Shown here piece after piece: positions 1 through 6,853 of a DNA stretch of 32,816 nt. The notes under the pieces are model-generated. The model did not search any database, was not told the DNA's origin, and saw only the letters and a program-made list of their open reading frames with translations. Position numbers and translations under genes: made by a program. The DNA lies in IMG/VR virus record IMGVR_UViG_3300029922_000210, positions 1 to 32,816 of that record; one strand, written 5' to 3'. This DNA comes from a virus. Each line of letters begins with the position of its first letter. Position 1 is the first letter of the stretch.

Positions 1-105
1 AAGATCGTTATCTCCTTTGCTCAAGACTGGCAGGACATGGAGAAAGAGAATTTCTTAAAAGATATGCGTGCCAAGGTTATAACGAAGGCGAGTAAAGATG
101 CCTAA
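1..105 (+). CDS. 3' end of an upstream virion gene (partial)
   Basis: An open frame runs from the first base to a TAA at 103-105 and encodes 34 residues ending in KVITKASKDA. It is charged and helical in character. Its last 8 nt overlap the ATG at 98 of the next gene, the tight coupling seen through this cluster, which supports real coding. The fragment is too short to assign. By position it should be a head-tail connector or neck protein, but that is inference only. Confidence 0.6.
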   Translation, partial: KIVISFAQDWQDMEKENFLKDMRAKVITKASKDA

Positions 106-739
106 TATCTTCTTCGAACTCGACAAGCTTAGAGTAACTCTTAGAAATAAGGGATTAGATTCTAGCATTGTTGAGAATATAGTAAACAAAGCTTCTCACG
201 ATATCAACATGGCATTCCAACGTCAGGTTGATGCTGCTATGCAATTAGCTATTGAAGCCGGTGTTCAAAAGCGCTCTGCAGATTTTATCAATGAGCTCCA
301 ATACGACAACATCAACATGCAGCTTATCACAGATTCAGGAAACATGGAGTTCTCAGATCCTCCGTATCCAATGCTATCTAACTTGTTGAAGAATGCTAAG
401 CCTATCAAAGATGGTTCAGGTGTTTATAAGGTTATTCCAATCGGTTCACCTAGCACCACAGAGAGACCAAAGGTATCTACCAACATATACGATGCCTATA
501 AGCAAGTAAGCGCTCAACGTGTTGAGAATGCAAGAACGCAGGCACAGAAGATTACGCCAGGCGGATCTAAGGGTCAATTTAGAACAGCTACCAGCAAGCA
601 AGATGCCAATACTAAATGGGTCAAGCCTGCCACAGAGAAAGACTTCACTCAAGAGATTCAATCTGTTAACAAAGATTTAGAGTCCACAATGGAAGATATA
701 GTGTTTCAAATAATTAGGTCTTACGAGGAGGGTTTCTAA
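98..739 (+). CDS. Probable neck / tail-completion protein (HK97 gp10-like candidate)
   Basis: The 213-aa soluble protein has no signal peptide or membrane segment. Its N-terminal half (about residues 1-65) looks helical. Near residues 160-178 is a segment reading QFRTATSKQDANTKWVKPA, which resembles the 'FRTVS...WxHPG' signature common in phage tail-completion and minor head-tail joining proteins. That resemblance plus its place upstream of the sheath is the basis for the call. Such proteins sit at the head-tail interface and help close the neck. Its start overlaps the upstream gene by 8 nt, and its TAA shares one base with the ATG of the next gene at 739, so the three are probably translated together. 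A different structural role cannot be excluded. Confidence 0.5.
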   Translation: MPNIFFELDKLRVTLRNKGLDSSIVENIVNKASHDINMAFQRQVDAAMQLAIEAGVQKRSADFINELQYDNINMQLITDSGNMEFSDPPYPMLSNLLKNAKPIKDGSGVYKVIPIGSPSTTERPKVSTNIYDAYKQVSAQRVENARTQAQKITPGGSKGQFRTATSKQDANTKWVKPATEKDFTQEIQSVNKDLESTMEDIVFQIIRSYEEGF

Positions 740-1500
740 TGCCATTCGTAATGCCGGAGATTATTGTAAGAAAGTTAATAGACCACGGTATCAAGGAGCT
801 TCGTAAGAACAAACCTGCCTTTGATGACCTATTCTCTAACCTAGTTTTAGATGAGCTTAATGAAGACTATGGTTCAGACTATAGAGAGAAGATATGGCAA
901 TGGTTCAGTACGACTAAGATTCCTGTAGTTCAAGCTTGGTCATTCAATGCTCAAAAGATACCCTGCATTAGTATCCATCTCGCCAGCGAGACAGAGGACG
1001 AATCTAAGGCCGCATTAGATGATCTAGGAGCCGTAGAGGAAGACTTTGAGCTAGGCACTGCTGTCTTTACCACCATGATAGATGTTGGCATCCACACGGC
1101 ACAGGGCGGCGATTACGTGCTATGGATGTACTACATAGTTTCTTATATCCTATTCAAGCATAAGCAGATGGCTCACAGACTTGGTCTTAAATTACAAACA
1201 TATAGCGCCTCAGATTATAGCAAAGATGCTGATAAGGGCGTAAACAACGTTTGGACTAGATGGGTACGCTTTAGATGTACAACTCAAAACTTCTGGCATG
1301 GCGAACCGCTTCGTGAGTTTGAGCATGTTAACACTTACCCTAAGATTGGGCAACCTTATTCTGAGGACTTAGCTACCAGCTTAGATGTGCCTCATCATAA
1401 GGTCGATAGACGTACCAATAAGGGTATCGTAGGTGAACAAATTGATGCAGACGAGGATTATCACAGGTTCATTGACCCTGATGACGAGGACCTCACTTAA
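739..1500 (+). CDS. Probable tail terminator / neck protein
   Basis: The 253-aa protein is soluble and acidic at the C-terminus (IDPDDEDLT). The central part (about residues 60-200) alternates predicted strands and helices with many aromatic residues (WQWF, VLWMYYIVSYILF, NFWHGEPL). This fits a tail-terminator or sheath-terminator subunit such as T4 gp15 or gp3 analogues, but I see no decisive motif. The ATG shares its A with the TAA of the preceding gene, so expression is coupled. Its place directly before the sheath region is typical for neck and tail-terminator genes in myoviruses. The function is mainly an inference from position. Confidence 0.45.
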   Translation: MPFVMPEIIVRKLIDHGIKELRKNKPAFDDLFSNLVLDELNEDYGSDYREKIWQWFSTTKIPVVQAWSFNAQKIPCISIHLASETEDESKAALDDLGAVEEDFELGTAVFTTMIDVGIHTAQGGDYVLWMYYIVSYILFKHKQMAHRLGLKLQTYSASDYSKDADKGVNNVWTRWVRFRCTTQNFWHGEPLREFEHVNTYPKIGQPYSEDLATSLDVPHHKVDRRTNKGIVGEQIDADEDYHRFIDPDDEDLT

Positions 1501-1536
1501 GCGTCCAGATACGTTAATATTATATAAGGAGCAATT

Positions 1537-1752
1537 ATGGCTAAAACCAATTTAAAAGAACAAGCCGCTGAAGCGCCAAAGCCATCAAAGGTAGATTTTG
1601 ATGCTTGGTGGGCAATGAGAGAGAAGAAAGTTCCTACTCAACATCTTAAAGAGATTGTTTTGGCGGATTTTCAAGCTAGACAACTTTCCCTAAAGGAAAC
1701 TCTGCAAACATACGACGAAGCACTTAGGAAGTACGGCGTAAAACTGAAGTAA
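1537..1752 (+). CDS. Small conserved-looking protein before the sheath gene
   Basis: The 71-aa protein has a clear Shine-Dalgarno sequence (AAGGAG, 1526-1531) placed well before the ATG. After a short disordered N-terminus it carries a compact helical stretch with VDFDAWW, KVPTQHLKEIVLADF and TYDEALRKYG. The regular aromatic and charged pattern and the good ribosome-binding site make it a real gene rather than chance. I do not recognise a named family. It lies between the neck genes and the sheath and is probably a small virion or assembly factor. A TATTAT sequence at 1518-1523 might be a weak promoter element. Confidence 0.6.
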   Translation: MAKTNLKEQAAEAPKPSKVDFDAWWAMREKKVPTQHLKEIVLADFQARQLSLKETLQTYDEALRKYGVKLK

Positions 1753-1769
1753 CTAACTATAGCACTATG

Positions 1770-1776
1770 TTATAAT
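1770..1776 (+). promoter_or_regulatory. TTATAAT promoter-like box of the sheath gene
   Basis: A TTATAAT sequence lies in the gap between the 71-aa gene and the sheath. No TTGACA-like -35 element is visible at the usual distance. A transcript starting about 7 nt downstream would have a leader of roughly 28 nt carrying the strong SD AGGAGG at 1799-1804, seven bases before the ATG at 1811. The same box recurs before other genes in the window. Confidence 0.5.
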
Positions 1777-1810
1777 TAGTTTTGACTTTAACTGACTTAG
1801 GAGGATTGCT

Positions 1811-4651
1811 ATGGCAATCAACGTACAATTTAACGGCGCTACAATTTACAAGCCAGGAGCTTACTCTAAGGAATTAATAGACCTTGGCGGCGGTTTCCCG
1901 GTAGGACCAACAGGCTTAGTTGCCATCTTCGGTGAATCAACCGCGGGTGCACCAGGTTCTGCAGTTCCTGACATTTCACAAAACGTTTTCCAAGCTGATC
2001 AGCTTCCAATGATTCGTAGTATCTACGGATCTGGACCGCTTGTCGACGCTTGTACGTTCTTGTTTGCACCTGGTGCAGACGGAGCGATCCCAGGTGGAGC
2101 ACAATCTGTTTACATCTACAAGACAAACGCTTCTACACGAGCAACACTTGCGCTAGCTAACAGCTACGGAAGTTTGCAGTCAAGTGTTTATGGAACTAAT
2201 GGAAATCAAATCACTTACGCAGATGTTGCTGTTCCAGCTCAATTTGCTCAAACAACTTCTTCAGCTCCATTCGATTTAACTGGTGCTCCATTTGACGCAA
2301 TCGTCAGCGGATCTCCACACTTGAATGACGCACTTGCTCAAGAAGCTCAATCTGATGCATCAACTGCTTTCACTACCTTAGGTACTGAAACTGCAACTCC
2401 TATCTCTGCAACCTTAGATGGTCAAACTCTTACTCCTGGTGTTTATAGCACTGGCGCAGCAACCTTAGCGGCTTCTGGAACTGGAACCCTTACCTTCAAC
2501 GGTGCAGGTACTTACGTAATCCAAACTGCTTCTACCTTAACTACTGGTGCTGGTGGAGTTCCTGTAATGACGCTTACTGGCGGAGCTACAGCAGCTAACA
2601 TCTACTGGATCGTAGGTTCTTCTGCAACTATCAACTCTGGTTTCTCAGGCACCTTCCAAGGTAACATCCTCGCTGAAACAAGTATTACAGATACATTAGG
2701 TGGCACAGTAAACGGTAGCTTGATCGCCCTCAACGGCGCAGTTACTATGAGTGCAGCAGCTAACGTATTTGCTCAATCTTCAAACGAACTTGGCGCAGCA
2801 GGTAGTTTCTCAGTATTAGGTGGTTCAGCAGCTACTAACACCGGCGCAAGCGTATTCCACGGTAACGTGGGCGTAAGTCCTGGTACTTCTGCAACCGGCT
2901 TTGGTTCTCCAGCAACTATCGTCGCAAGCGGCAGCTTATCATTTACTCTTCGTATCAACGGAGCATCATCTGCGCTTGACAACGTGTTCACAATGCCTAG
3001 CGGTACTGTTACAAGAGCATTGTTTCAAACTGCTCTTACTACTTCAGGAAACTGGTCATTAGGTCTTCCTTCTGGAATGACTTTCACAGTATCCGGCGGC
3101 TCAGACATGGCAGCGTTTTTAAACATTGCTCAATCGTTGGGAACTAACCCTCAGCGCAATGGACACGGTTTAAACTTTCAGCTTGTTAGCGGAAGCTTAC
3201 TTGCTCCAGTAAATATTCAACCTGGTTTATACGTTTCTGAAACCGAAGATATGGCTGTTATTACTATCAATAACAACGGCACTAATATCAAGGAATCAGC
3301 GACAGTCGGTGGTAACATCGTATTTGAACTTGGTCGTAACGGTGGAGTTGCTCCAGTAGTTACAGTGAATGCTACAAACATGTTGTTAATTAACAACAGT
3401 GCCATTGAGTACACAATCGCTCTCGCAAACTTCCCAACCCTCAATGCTATTGCTAATTACATTAACAGCAGCACTGGCGGAAACTGGAGTGCAGCAGTAC
3501 CAAGCGCATTGTACGGTCAATTAAACCCAAGTGTAATGGATGAAGTTACTAACTTAAGTGCTAACGGTTCTAGCGGGTCTATGCCTGCTCAAATCAAAGA
3601 TGATGCTTACTCTGTACAGCAATTCTTTGGATCGTCAGTAAACGTAAGCTTGTTAACTCCTGCTTCTATCGGTTTACCTGATCCATCTGCAACTACTTAC
3701 TTAGCTGGCGGATTACTCGGTGGAACACAAACCTCTGATATCACCAACGCGTTGACTGCTTTACAAGCCGTTCACGTTAACTCAGTGATTCCGTTGTTCT
3801 CTCGTAACGCTACTCAAGATATTCAGGACATGATCACTGATCCAAGCTCTAACTACACTATCCTTGGTATTCAACAAGCTACAGTGACCTACTTAAGCTT
3901 GATGGCTTCTACTAAGAATCGTTCAGAGAGCCAAGGTTACTTGTCATTGAAAGACACATATTCTAACTGCGTAAACCAAGCTCAAAACTTGGCTAACAGC
4001 CGTGTGCAATTGGTCATTCAAGATATTAACCAAGTTAACTCTCAGGGCGTTGTTCAATGGTTCCTACCTTGGGCAGGAGCTTGCTTACTAGCAGGTGCTC
4101 GCGGTGGTTCACCAATCGGTTTACCGATGACTCACAAGTATTTCAACATGTCAGGCATTCGTCAGACTGCTCAATTGTTGTCAACTCCTGAAGCGAACAT
4201 CGTTCAAGGTTTCAACCCACTTACTCAGTATGATAACGCGATCCAAAACGGTATCACTTTCTGGGAACATCCTAACACTGGCGGATTCCGCTTAGTAGTA
4301 GATAACACTACTTACGGTCAGGATGCAAACTGGGTTCTCAACCGTGGTAACGTTCAATACGCAGCAGACGTTCTTGCTTACGACTTCCGCAACCAATTAG
4401 AGAATATCTATGTTGGTGTTAAGAACACTGTTTCTGCGGCAGAAGTTAAGTCAACCTGCGATGCCATCTTGACCTCTTACTTGGCACAAGGTATCACCGT
4501 TTCAACAACTGATGCTACTAACGGATACAAGCTACTAGTTGTTCAAATCGTTGGTAACACTATCAACATCTCTGTTGTAGTGAAACTTGTCGAAGGTATC
4601 GACTTCGTATTAGCAACTATCACGTTGCAACGTGCTTCTTCAAGCGCTTAA
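1811..4651 (+). CDS. Tail sheath protein with an inserted, circularly permuted DUF3494-like domain
   Basis: The 946-aa protein is the contractile sheath subunit. The N-terminus (residues 1-110) has sheath features: PGAYS, GPTGLVAIFGESTAGAPG and a QSVYIYKTN strand. The C-terminal part (about 690-946) has the conserved sheath core, including WFLPWAGACLLAGARG, SPIGLPMTHKYFN, a WVLNRGNVQYAADV segment and a final beta-rich linking arm. It is much longer than typical sheaths (about 400-660 aa). Residues about 165-365 are a foreign domain resembling ice-binding DUF3494: LDGQTLTPGVY at 202, IYWIVGSSATINSG, then the motif TNTGASVFHGNVGVSPGTS at 342-360. That last motif is normally N-terminal in the family, so the domain looks permuted. 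A strong SD (AGGAGG) sets the start. The gene has its own promoter-like box and terminator, in keeping with high-level expression. Confidence 0.93.
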   Translation: MAINVQFNGATIYKPGAYSKELIDLGGGFPVGPTGLVAIFGESTAGAPGSAVPDISQNVFQADQLPMIRSIYGSGPLVDACTFLFAPGADGAIPGGAQSVYIYKTNASTRATLALANSYGSLQSSVYGTNGNQITYADVAVPAQFAQTTSSAPFDLTGAPFDAIVSGSPHLNDALAQEAQSDASTAFTTLGTETATPISATLDGQTLTPGVYSTGAATLAASGTGTLTFNGAGTYVIQTASTLTTGAGGVPVMTLTGGATAANIYWIVGSSATINSGFSGTFQGNILAETSITDTLGGTVNGSLIALNGAVTMSAAANVFAQSSNELGAAGSFSVLGGSAATNTGASVFHGNVGVSPGTSATGFGSPATIVASGSLSFTLRINGASSALDNVFTMPSGTVTRALFQTALTTSGNWSLGLPSGMTFTVSGGSDMAAFLNIAQSLGTNPQRNGHGLNFQLVSGSLLAPVNIQPGLYVSETEDMAVITINNNGTNIKESATVGGNIVFELGRNGGVAPVVTVNATNMLLINNSAIEYTIALANFPTLNAIANYINSSTGGNWSAAVPSALYGQLNPSVMDEVTNLSANGSSGSMPAQIKDDAYSVQQFFGSSVNVSLLTPASIGLPDPSATTYLAGGLLGGTQTSDITNALTALQAVHVNSVIPLFSRNATQDIQDMITDPSSNYTILGIQQATVTYLSLMASTKNRSESQGYLSLKDTYSNCVNQAQNLANSRVQLVIQDINQVNSQGVVQWFLPWAGACLLAGARGGSPIGLPMTHKYFNMSGIRQTAQLLSTPEANIVQGFNPLTQYDNAIQNGITFWEHPNTGGFRLVVDNTTYGQDANWVLNRGNVQYAADVLAYDFRNQLENIYVGVKNTVSAAEVKSTCDAILTSYLAQGITVSTTDATNGYKLLVVQIVGNTINISVVVKLVEGIDFVLATITLQRASSSA
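2312..2905 (+). repeat. DUF3494-like (ice-binding type) domain, copy 1, circularly permuted, within the sheath
   Basis: This in-frame segment has the order: helix HLNDALAQEAQSDASTAF (residue 170 on), solenoid core from LDGQTLTPGVY to the AANVFAQ at residue 322, then the cap motif from residue 329 to TGF at 364 (2795-2902). In copies 2 and 3 the cap motif comes first, before the helix and core. The 26 bases at 2522-2547 are identical to 30374-30399 in copy 3, which shows recent common descent. The most likely function is surface display on the sheath. Actual ice binding cannot be judged from sequence alone. Confidence 0.85.
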
Positions 4652-4674
4652 TAAGCCTTGACAAATTAGATCTT

Positions 4675-4710
4675 AAGGGCCTCATACGAAAGTGTGGGGC
4701 CTTTTAGTTT
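4675..4710 (+). terminator. Intrinsic terminator after the sheath gene
   Basis: A 13-bp stem (4675-4687 with 4692-4704, some G-T pairs) closes a GAAA tetraloop at 4688-4691 and ends in a T-rich tail. It lies 24 nt after the sheath stop. The terminator after the tube gene has the same build: a 13-bp stem with a GAAA loop. Confidence 0.85.
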
Positions 4711-4714
4711 CTAG

Positions 4715-4725
4715 TATGATAGAAT
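4715..4725 (+). promoter_or_regulatory. TATGAT/TAGAAT promoter-like box abutting the start at 4732
   Basis: Two overlapping -10-like hexamers, TATGAT (4715-4720) and TAGAAT (4720-4725), follow the sheath terminator directly. The second is exactly 6 nt from the ATG at 4732, the same spacing as at 6854, 14788 and 17399. No SD lies between, so the mRNA is predicted to be leaderless or nearly so. Confidence 0.45.
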
Positions 4726-4731
4726 TGATAT

Positions 4732-5502
4732 ATGGACCAGCTACAAGAACTTTGCATAGCTATTAAAGAAGAGCTGCAAAAGTCTATTACCAATAATCCT
4801 GAGAACAGCGATTACATATATAAAAAGGTTAGAGGTTGGATATCCCCTGCTGGCAAACATCATTTAATAGGTAGAGATGACCATTCGCCTTGGCTCGCTA
4901 ATCATATTAAGTTACCAGAAGGTGAAGACTTCTCTGAAGCATATCGCAAGGGATGGATTGGTATAGGCCACGAAGGCGAGCAATATGCTTCAGTTCATAA
5001 CGATGTATTAAATAACAGTAAGCATCCTGCTACTATAAAACTAAGACAGCTCATGAATGAACACTTTGATCCTAAGTTGCCCATAGATATAGGACCAAAT
5101 CATCACGATGAGGCTACGCAGCAGAAAATATGGAAGGCTCCTATGCCTGATCCACATAATTTTATGCAAACTGGTAAGGTTACACCTATTACTACACCTA
5201 AGTTAAAAAAGAATGACGAACTAGTAAAAAGAAAGTGGACGACTCCAGAGGCTCGTGCTATTAGGATACATGAGCAGAAAGTTGCTGATCGCAAGGTTGA
5301 GCACACTAATACTGGTCAGCGTGGTATAAAAGCCTATACTAGTTCTCCTCATGGTACAGCAGAAGAACAGGCCTACAGAGATTTCAGACCACCTGCTCCT
5401 ATTAAGCATTTTAAGGCTGGATCACCAGAAGTAAAAGCTCATGCTGAAAAATATAAACAGCCAGTTAAAATTGCTAAAAATGGACAGTGGAGCCTTGACT
5501 AA
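4732..5502 (+). CDS. Unknown 256-aa protein, probable accessory insertion between sheath and tube
   Basis: I do not recognise this protein with confidence. The N-terminal part (residues 1-30) is a short helix. Residues about 32-110 contain VRGWISPAGKHHLIGRDDHS, GEDFSEAYRKGWIGIGHEGEQYASVH and a helix ending in LMNEHF; this W/H/D-rich pattern recalls small phage domains of unknown function. From about residue 130 the protein is lysine- and proline-rich and likely disordered. It has no SD and starts 6 nt after a TAGAAT box. Its 3' end overlaps the following HNH gene, and the pair lies between the sheath terminator and the tube promoter, a place where sheath and tube are normally adjacent. The pair probably arrived together. 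A virion accessory or host-interaction role is possible but unsupported. Confidence 0.6.
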   Translation: MDQLQELCIAIKEELQKSITNNPENSDYIYKKVRGWISPAGKHHLIGRDDHSPWLANHIKLPEGEDFSEAYRKGWIGIGHEGEQYASVHNDVLNNSKHPATIKLRQLMNEHFDPKLPIDIGPNHHDEATQQKIWKAPMPDPHNFMQTGKVTPITTPKLKKNDELVKRKWTTPEARAIRIHEQKVADRKVEHTNTGQRGIKAYTSSPHGTAEEQAYRDFRPPAPIKHFKAGSPEVKAHAEKYKQPVKIAKNGQWSLD

Positions 5503-5932
5503 AACTTGTATTAGTTGCAGCACTGCAGAGACTGATAAATGGTACTCAGGACCTACTTGTCGTAGGTGTTATAGATATGCTAGAGATAGTAAGAGACGAG
5601 ACATCTGTAATCAAGAACGAAAAGCTTATCTTAAAGCTAATCCAGGCAAAAGAAAAGAATACGAGCAGCGACATCAAGTAGTTAATAGAGAAACATGGTT
5701 AGCGTCTCAAAAACATAGAGAAGCAAAACATAGGGCCAAGAAGCTTATGGCTACTCCTGAGTGGGTAGATAATGAGGCTTTAAAGCTTATTTATAACAAC
5801 TGTCCACCTGGTCATCACGTTGATCACATTATCCCTTTAAAGAACTCAATAGTGTCTGGGCTACATGTACCCTGGAATCTTCAGTATTTGCCTGCTCTTG
5901 AGAACATAGCCAAGTCTAATAAGTTAACCTAA
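5480..5932 (+). CDS. HNH homing-type endonuclease (first copy)
   Basis: The 150-aa protein has an N-terminal zinc-ribbon-like pair (CISC and CRRC about 15 residues apart), a basic helical middle (KRKEYEQRHQ to HRAKKLMATPEW), and a C-terminal HNH core with GHHVDHIIPL followed by GLHVPWNLQYLP and a final EN-x-x-K-x-NK. This is the usual layout of free-standing phage HNH nucleases that cut DNA and spread by homing. The ATG at 5480 is chosen because the zinc motif follows it closely; an in-frame ATG at 5441 would lengthen the protein by 13 residues. The start lies inside the 3' end of the preceding gene (23-nt overlap). The HNH region matches the second copy at 17399 and shares a 20-nt identical DNA run (5861-5880 with 17840-17859). 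Confidence 0.88.
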   Translation: MDSGALTKTCISCSTAETDKWYSGPTCRRCYRYARDSKRRDICNQERKAYLKANPGKRKEYEQRHQVVNRETWLASQKHREAKHRAKKLMATPEWVDNEALKLIYNNCPPGHHVDHIIPLKNSIVSGLHVPWNLQYLPALENIAKSNKLT

Positions 5933-5939
5933 GTTGTGA

Positions 5940-5947
5940 TATATTAT
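5940..5947 (+). promoter_or_regulatory. TATATTAT promoter-like box of the tube gene
   Basis: The AT-rich sequence TATATTAT lies just after the HNH stop and 72 nt before the tube ATG. A start about 7-12 nt downstream would put the 5' end of the mRNA at or next to the hairpin at 5954-5975. No clear -35 element is visible. Confidence 0.4.
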
Positions 5948-5953
5948 ATCTAA

Positions 5954-6013
5954 TTCGTAATAATTAGGTTACGAAGTTAAATTCAAGGTAGCTAGAACCG
6001 AACTAGCAAGGAT
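5954..6013 (+). promoter_or_regulatory. Structured leader of the tail tube mRNA
   Basis: The leader contains a perfect 7-bp stem-loop (TTCGTAA 5954-5960, 8-nt loop, TTACGAA 5969-5975) and a 5-bp stem-loop (GCTAG 5991-5995 with CTAGC 6003-6007). The second ends directly against the SD AAGGAT at 6008-6013. A 5'-terminal hairpin commonly stabilises abundant mRNAs, and the second could tune ribosome access. Both roles are inferred. Confidence 0.45.
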
Positions 6014-6019
6014 ATTCAA

Positions 6020-6595
6020 ATGGCAGGCAAATTACCAAGTTTTATCACAGGCGCCAACGCCAAAATTACCGCAGGCGGTGTTACGTTTGCATACGCAGCA
6101 GACGTTTCTTATAACGTCTCAGTTGACACAGTACCGATCGAGACAATGGGTCGTTACGAAGCGGTGTCAAACGAACCGGTTAACTACTCAGTAGCTGGCG
6201 AACTTTCAGTAGTTCGTTACACTGGTATCGCTAACAAGAACAACATGGCTGGAGCCGCAGTAAACGGTAACGGTCTTGGTAACGTAAATTACAAAACTGG
6301 TGGTAATGCATCAGATGAGATCAATCCAGGAAATATCCTTGTGTCTCAAACTTGGGATTTAAACGTGTATCAAAAAATTCAATCTGGTAACCCAGCAACG
6401 ACCTCACCTGCTGAGACCAATTCAGGAGCTCCTACAAGTGGTGCAGTAATCACCATCACTGATTGCCGTTTCAATCGTAAATCAGCTGGTATTAACAAGC
6501 GAGGTATCCTCGTTGATCGTTTATCATTCGTAGGAATTCTAGCATACGATGATTCATTCCAAGCAGGAACATCTGGAGACGTCGATCTTAGCTAA
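6020..6595 (+). CDS. Tail tube protein
   Basis: The 191-aa protein has the size and beta-rich pattern of a myovirus tail tube subunit, which stacks as hexameric rings inside the sheath. Key segments are FITGANAKITAGG near the N-terminus, GRYEAVSNEPVNYSVAGELSVVRY (about residues 43-68) and WDLNVYQK (about 112-119), followed by a DCRFNRKSAGINKRG strand pair. The first 70 residues align by eye with those of the next gene at 6854, which looks like a paralogue. The SD (AAGGAT) and structured leader precede it and a strong terminator follows it, so it is probably transcribed as a highly expressed single-gene unit. In most myoviruses the tube follows the sheath directly; here two accessory genes separate them. 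Confidence 0.85.
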   Translation: MAGKLPSFITGANAKITAGGVTFAYAADVSYNVSVDTVPIETMGRYEAVSNEPVNYSVAGELSVVRYTGIANKNNMAGAAVNGNGLGNVNYKTGGNASDEINPGNILVSQTWDLNVYQKIQSGNPATTSPAETNSGAPTSGAVITITDCRFNRKSAGINKRGILVDRLSFVGILAYDDSFQAGTSGDVDLS

Positions 6596-6618
6596 TCTCT
6601 AAATTCAGTACAAAGTCA

Positions 6619-6655
6619 AAAAGGGCTGGCAGAAATGCTGGCCCTTTTATTTAGA
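6619..6655 (+). terminator. Intrinsic terminator after the tube gene
   Basis: A 13-bp stem (6619-6631 with 6636-6648) closes a GAAA loop at 6632-6635; the A-rich and T-rich flanks make it a typical rho-independent terminator. It matches the sheath terminator in stem length and loop. Confidence 0.9.
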
Positions 6656-6818
6656 ATAAGTGTACTTCAGCAGTTTGGCCAGCTTCTGTTAATATATAAA
6701 CGCCAGCAATTATTCTCAAGCTTATTAACAGTAAAAGCACCTTTTGAATAGGTGTATCTCTAAGTGTCACTATCTCACCAAGTTGTAAATCAGTGACTTT
6801 CATGGTAATTTTTCTCAT
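6651..6818 (-). CDS. Doubtful small minus-strand ORF (55 aa)
   Basis: The only minus-strand reading frame that does not lie over a confident gene encodes 55 aa, with a second in-frame Met at residue 6. It starts MRKITMKVTDLQLGEIVTL, has a hydrophobic middle (VLLLLISLRIIAGVYIL) and ends in a polar strand, AGQTAEVHLF. The first and last parts read like real protein; the middle could be a membrane segment or the product of small frame errors, since another frame gives FTVNKLENN there. There is no clear SD. It is convergent with the tube terminator. It may be a small gene, a decayed remnant or chance. Confidence 0.3.
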   Translation of the reverse strand: MRKITMKVTDLQLGEIVTLRDTPIQKVLLLLISLRIIAGVYILTEAGQTAEVHLF

Positions 6819-6840
6819 ATTATTCTTAAGCCCTTATACC

Positions 6841-6847
6841 TTATAAT
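6841..6847 (+). promoter_or_regulatory. TTATAAT box abutting the start at 6854
   Basis: TATAAT (6842-6847) lies exactly 6 nt before the ATG at 6854, and there is no SD in between. Transcription from it would start at or next to the A of the ATG, giving a leaderless mRNA. No -35 element is visible. Confidence 0.5.
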
Positions 6848-6853
6848 TAACCC

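Noticed and set aside
2312-2905. Two separate truncated DUF3494 copies in the sheath instead of one permuted domain.
   Set aside because: The parts present are complementary (helix plus core, then cap motif) with nothing duplicated, and both joins return to sheath-like sequence. One permuted domain is the simpler reading, though a double truncation cannot be fully ruled out.
5480-5932. HNH gene as part of a group I or group II intron.
   Set aside because: The flanking genes (sheath and tube) are complete and not split, and no intron core sequences are apparent; the same holds for the copy at 17399-17911.
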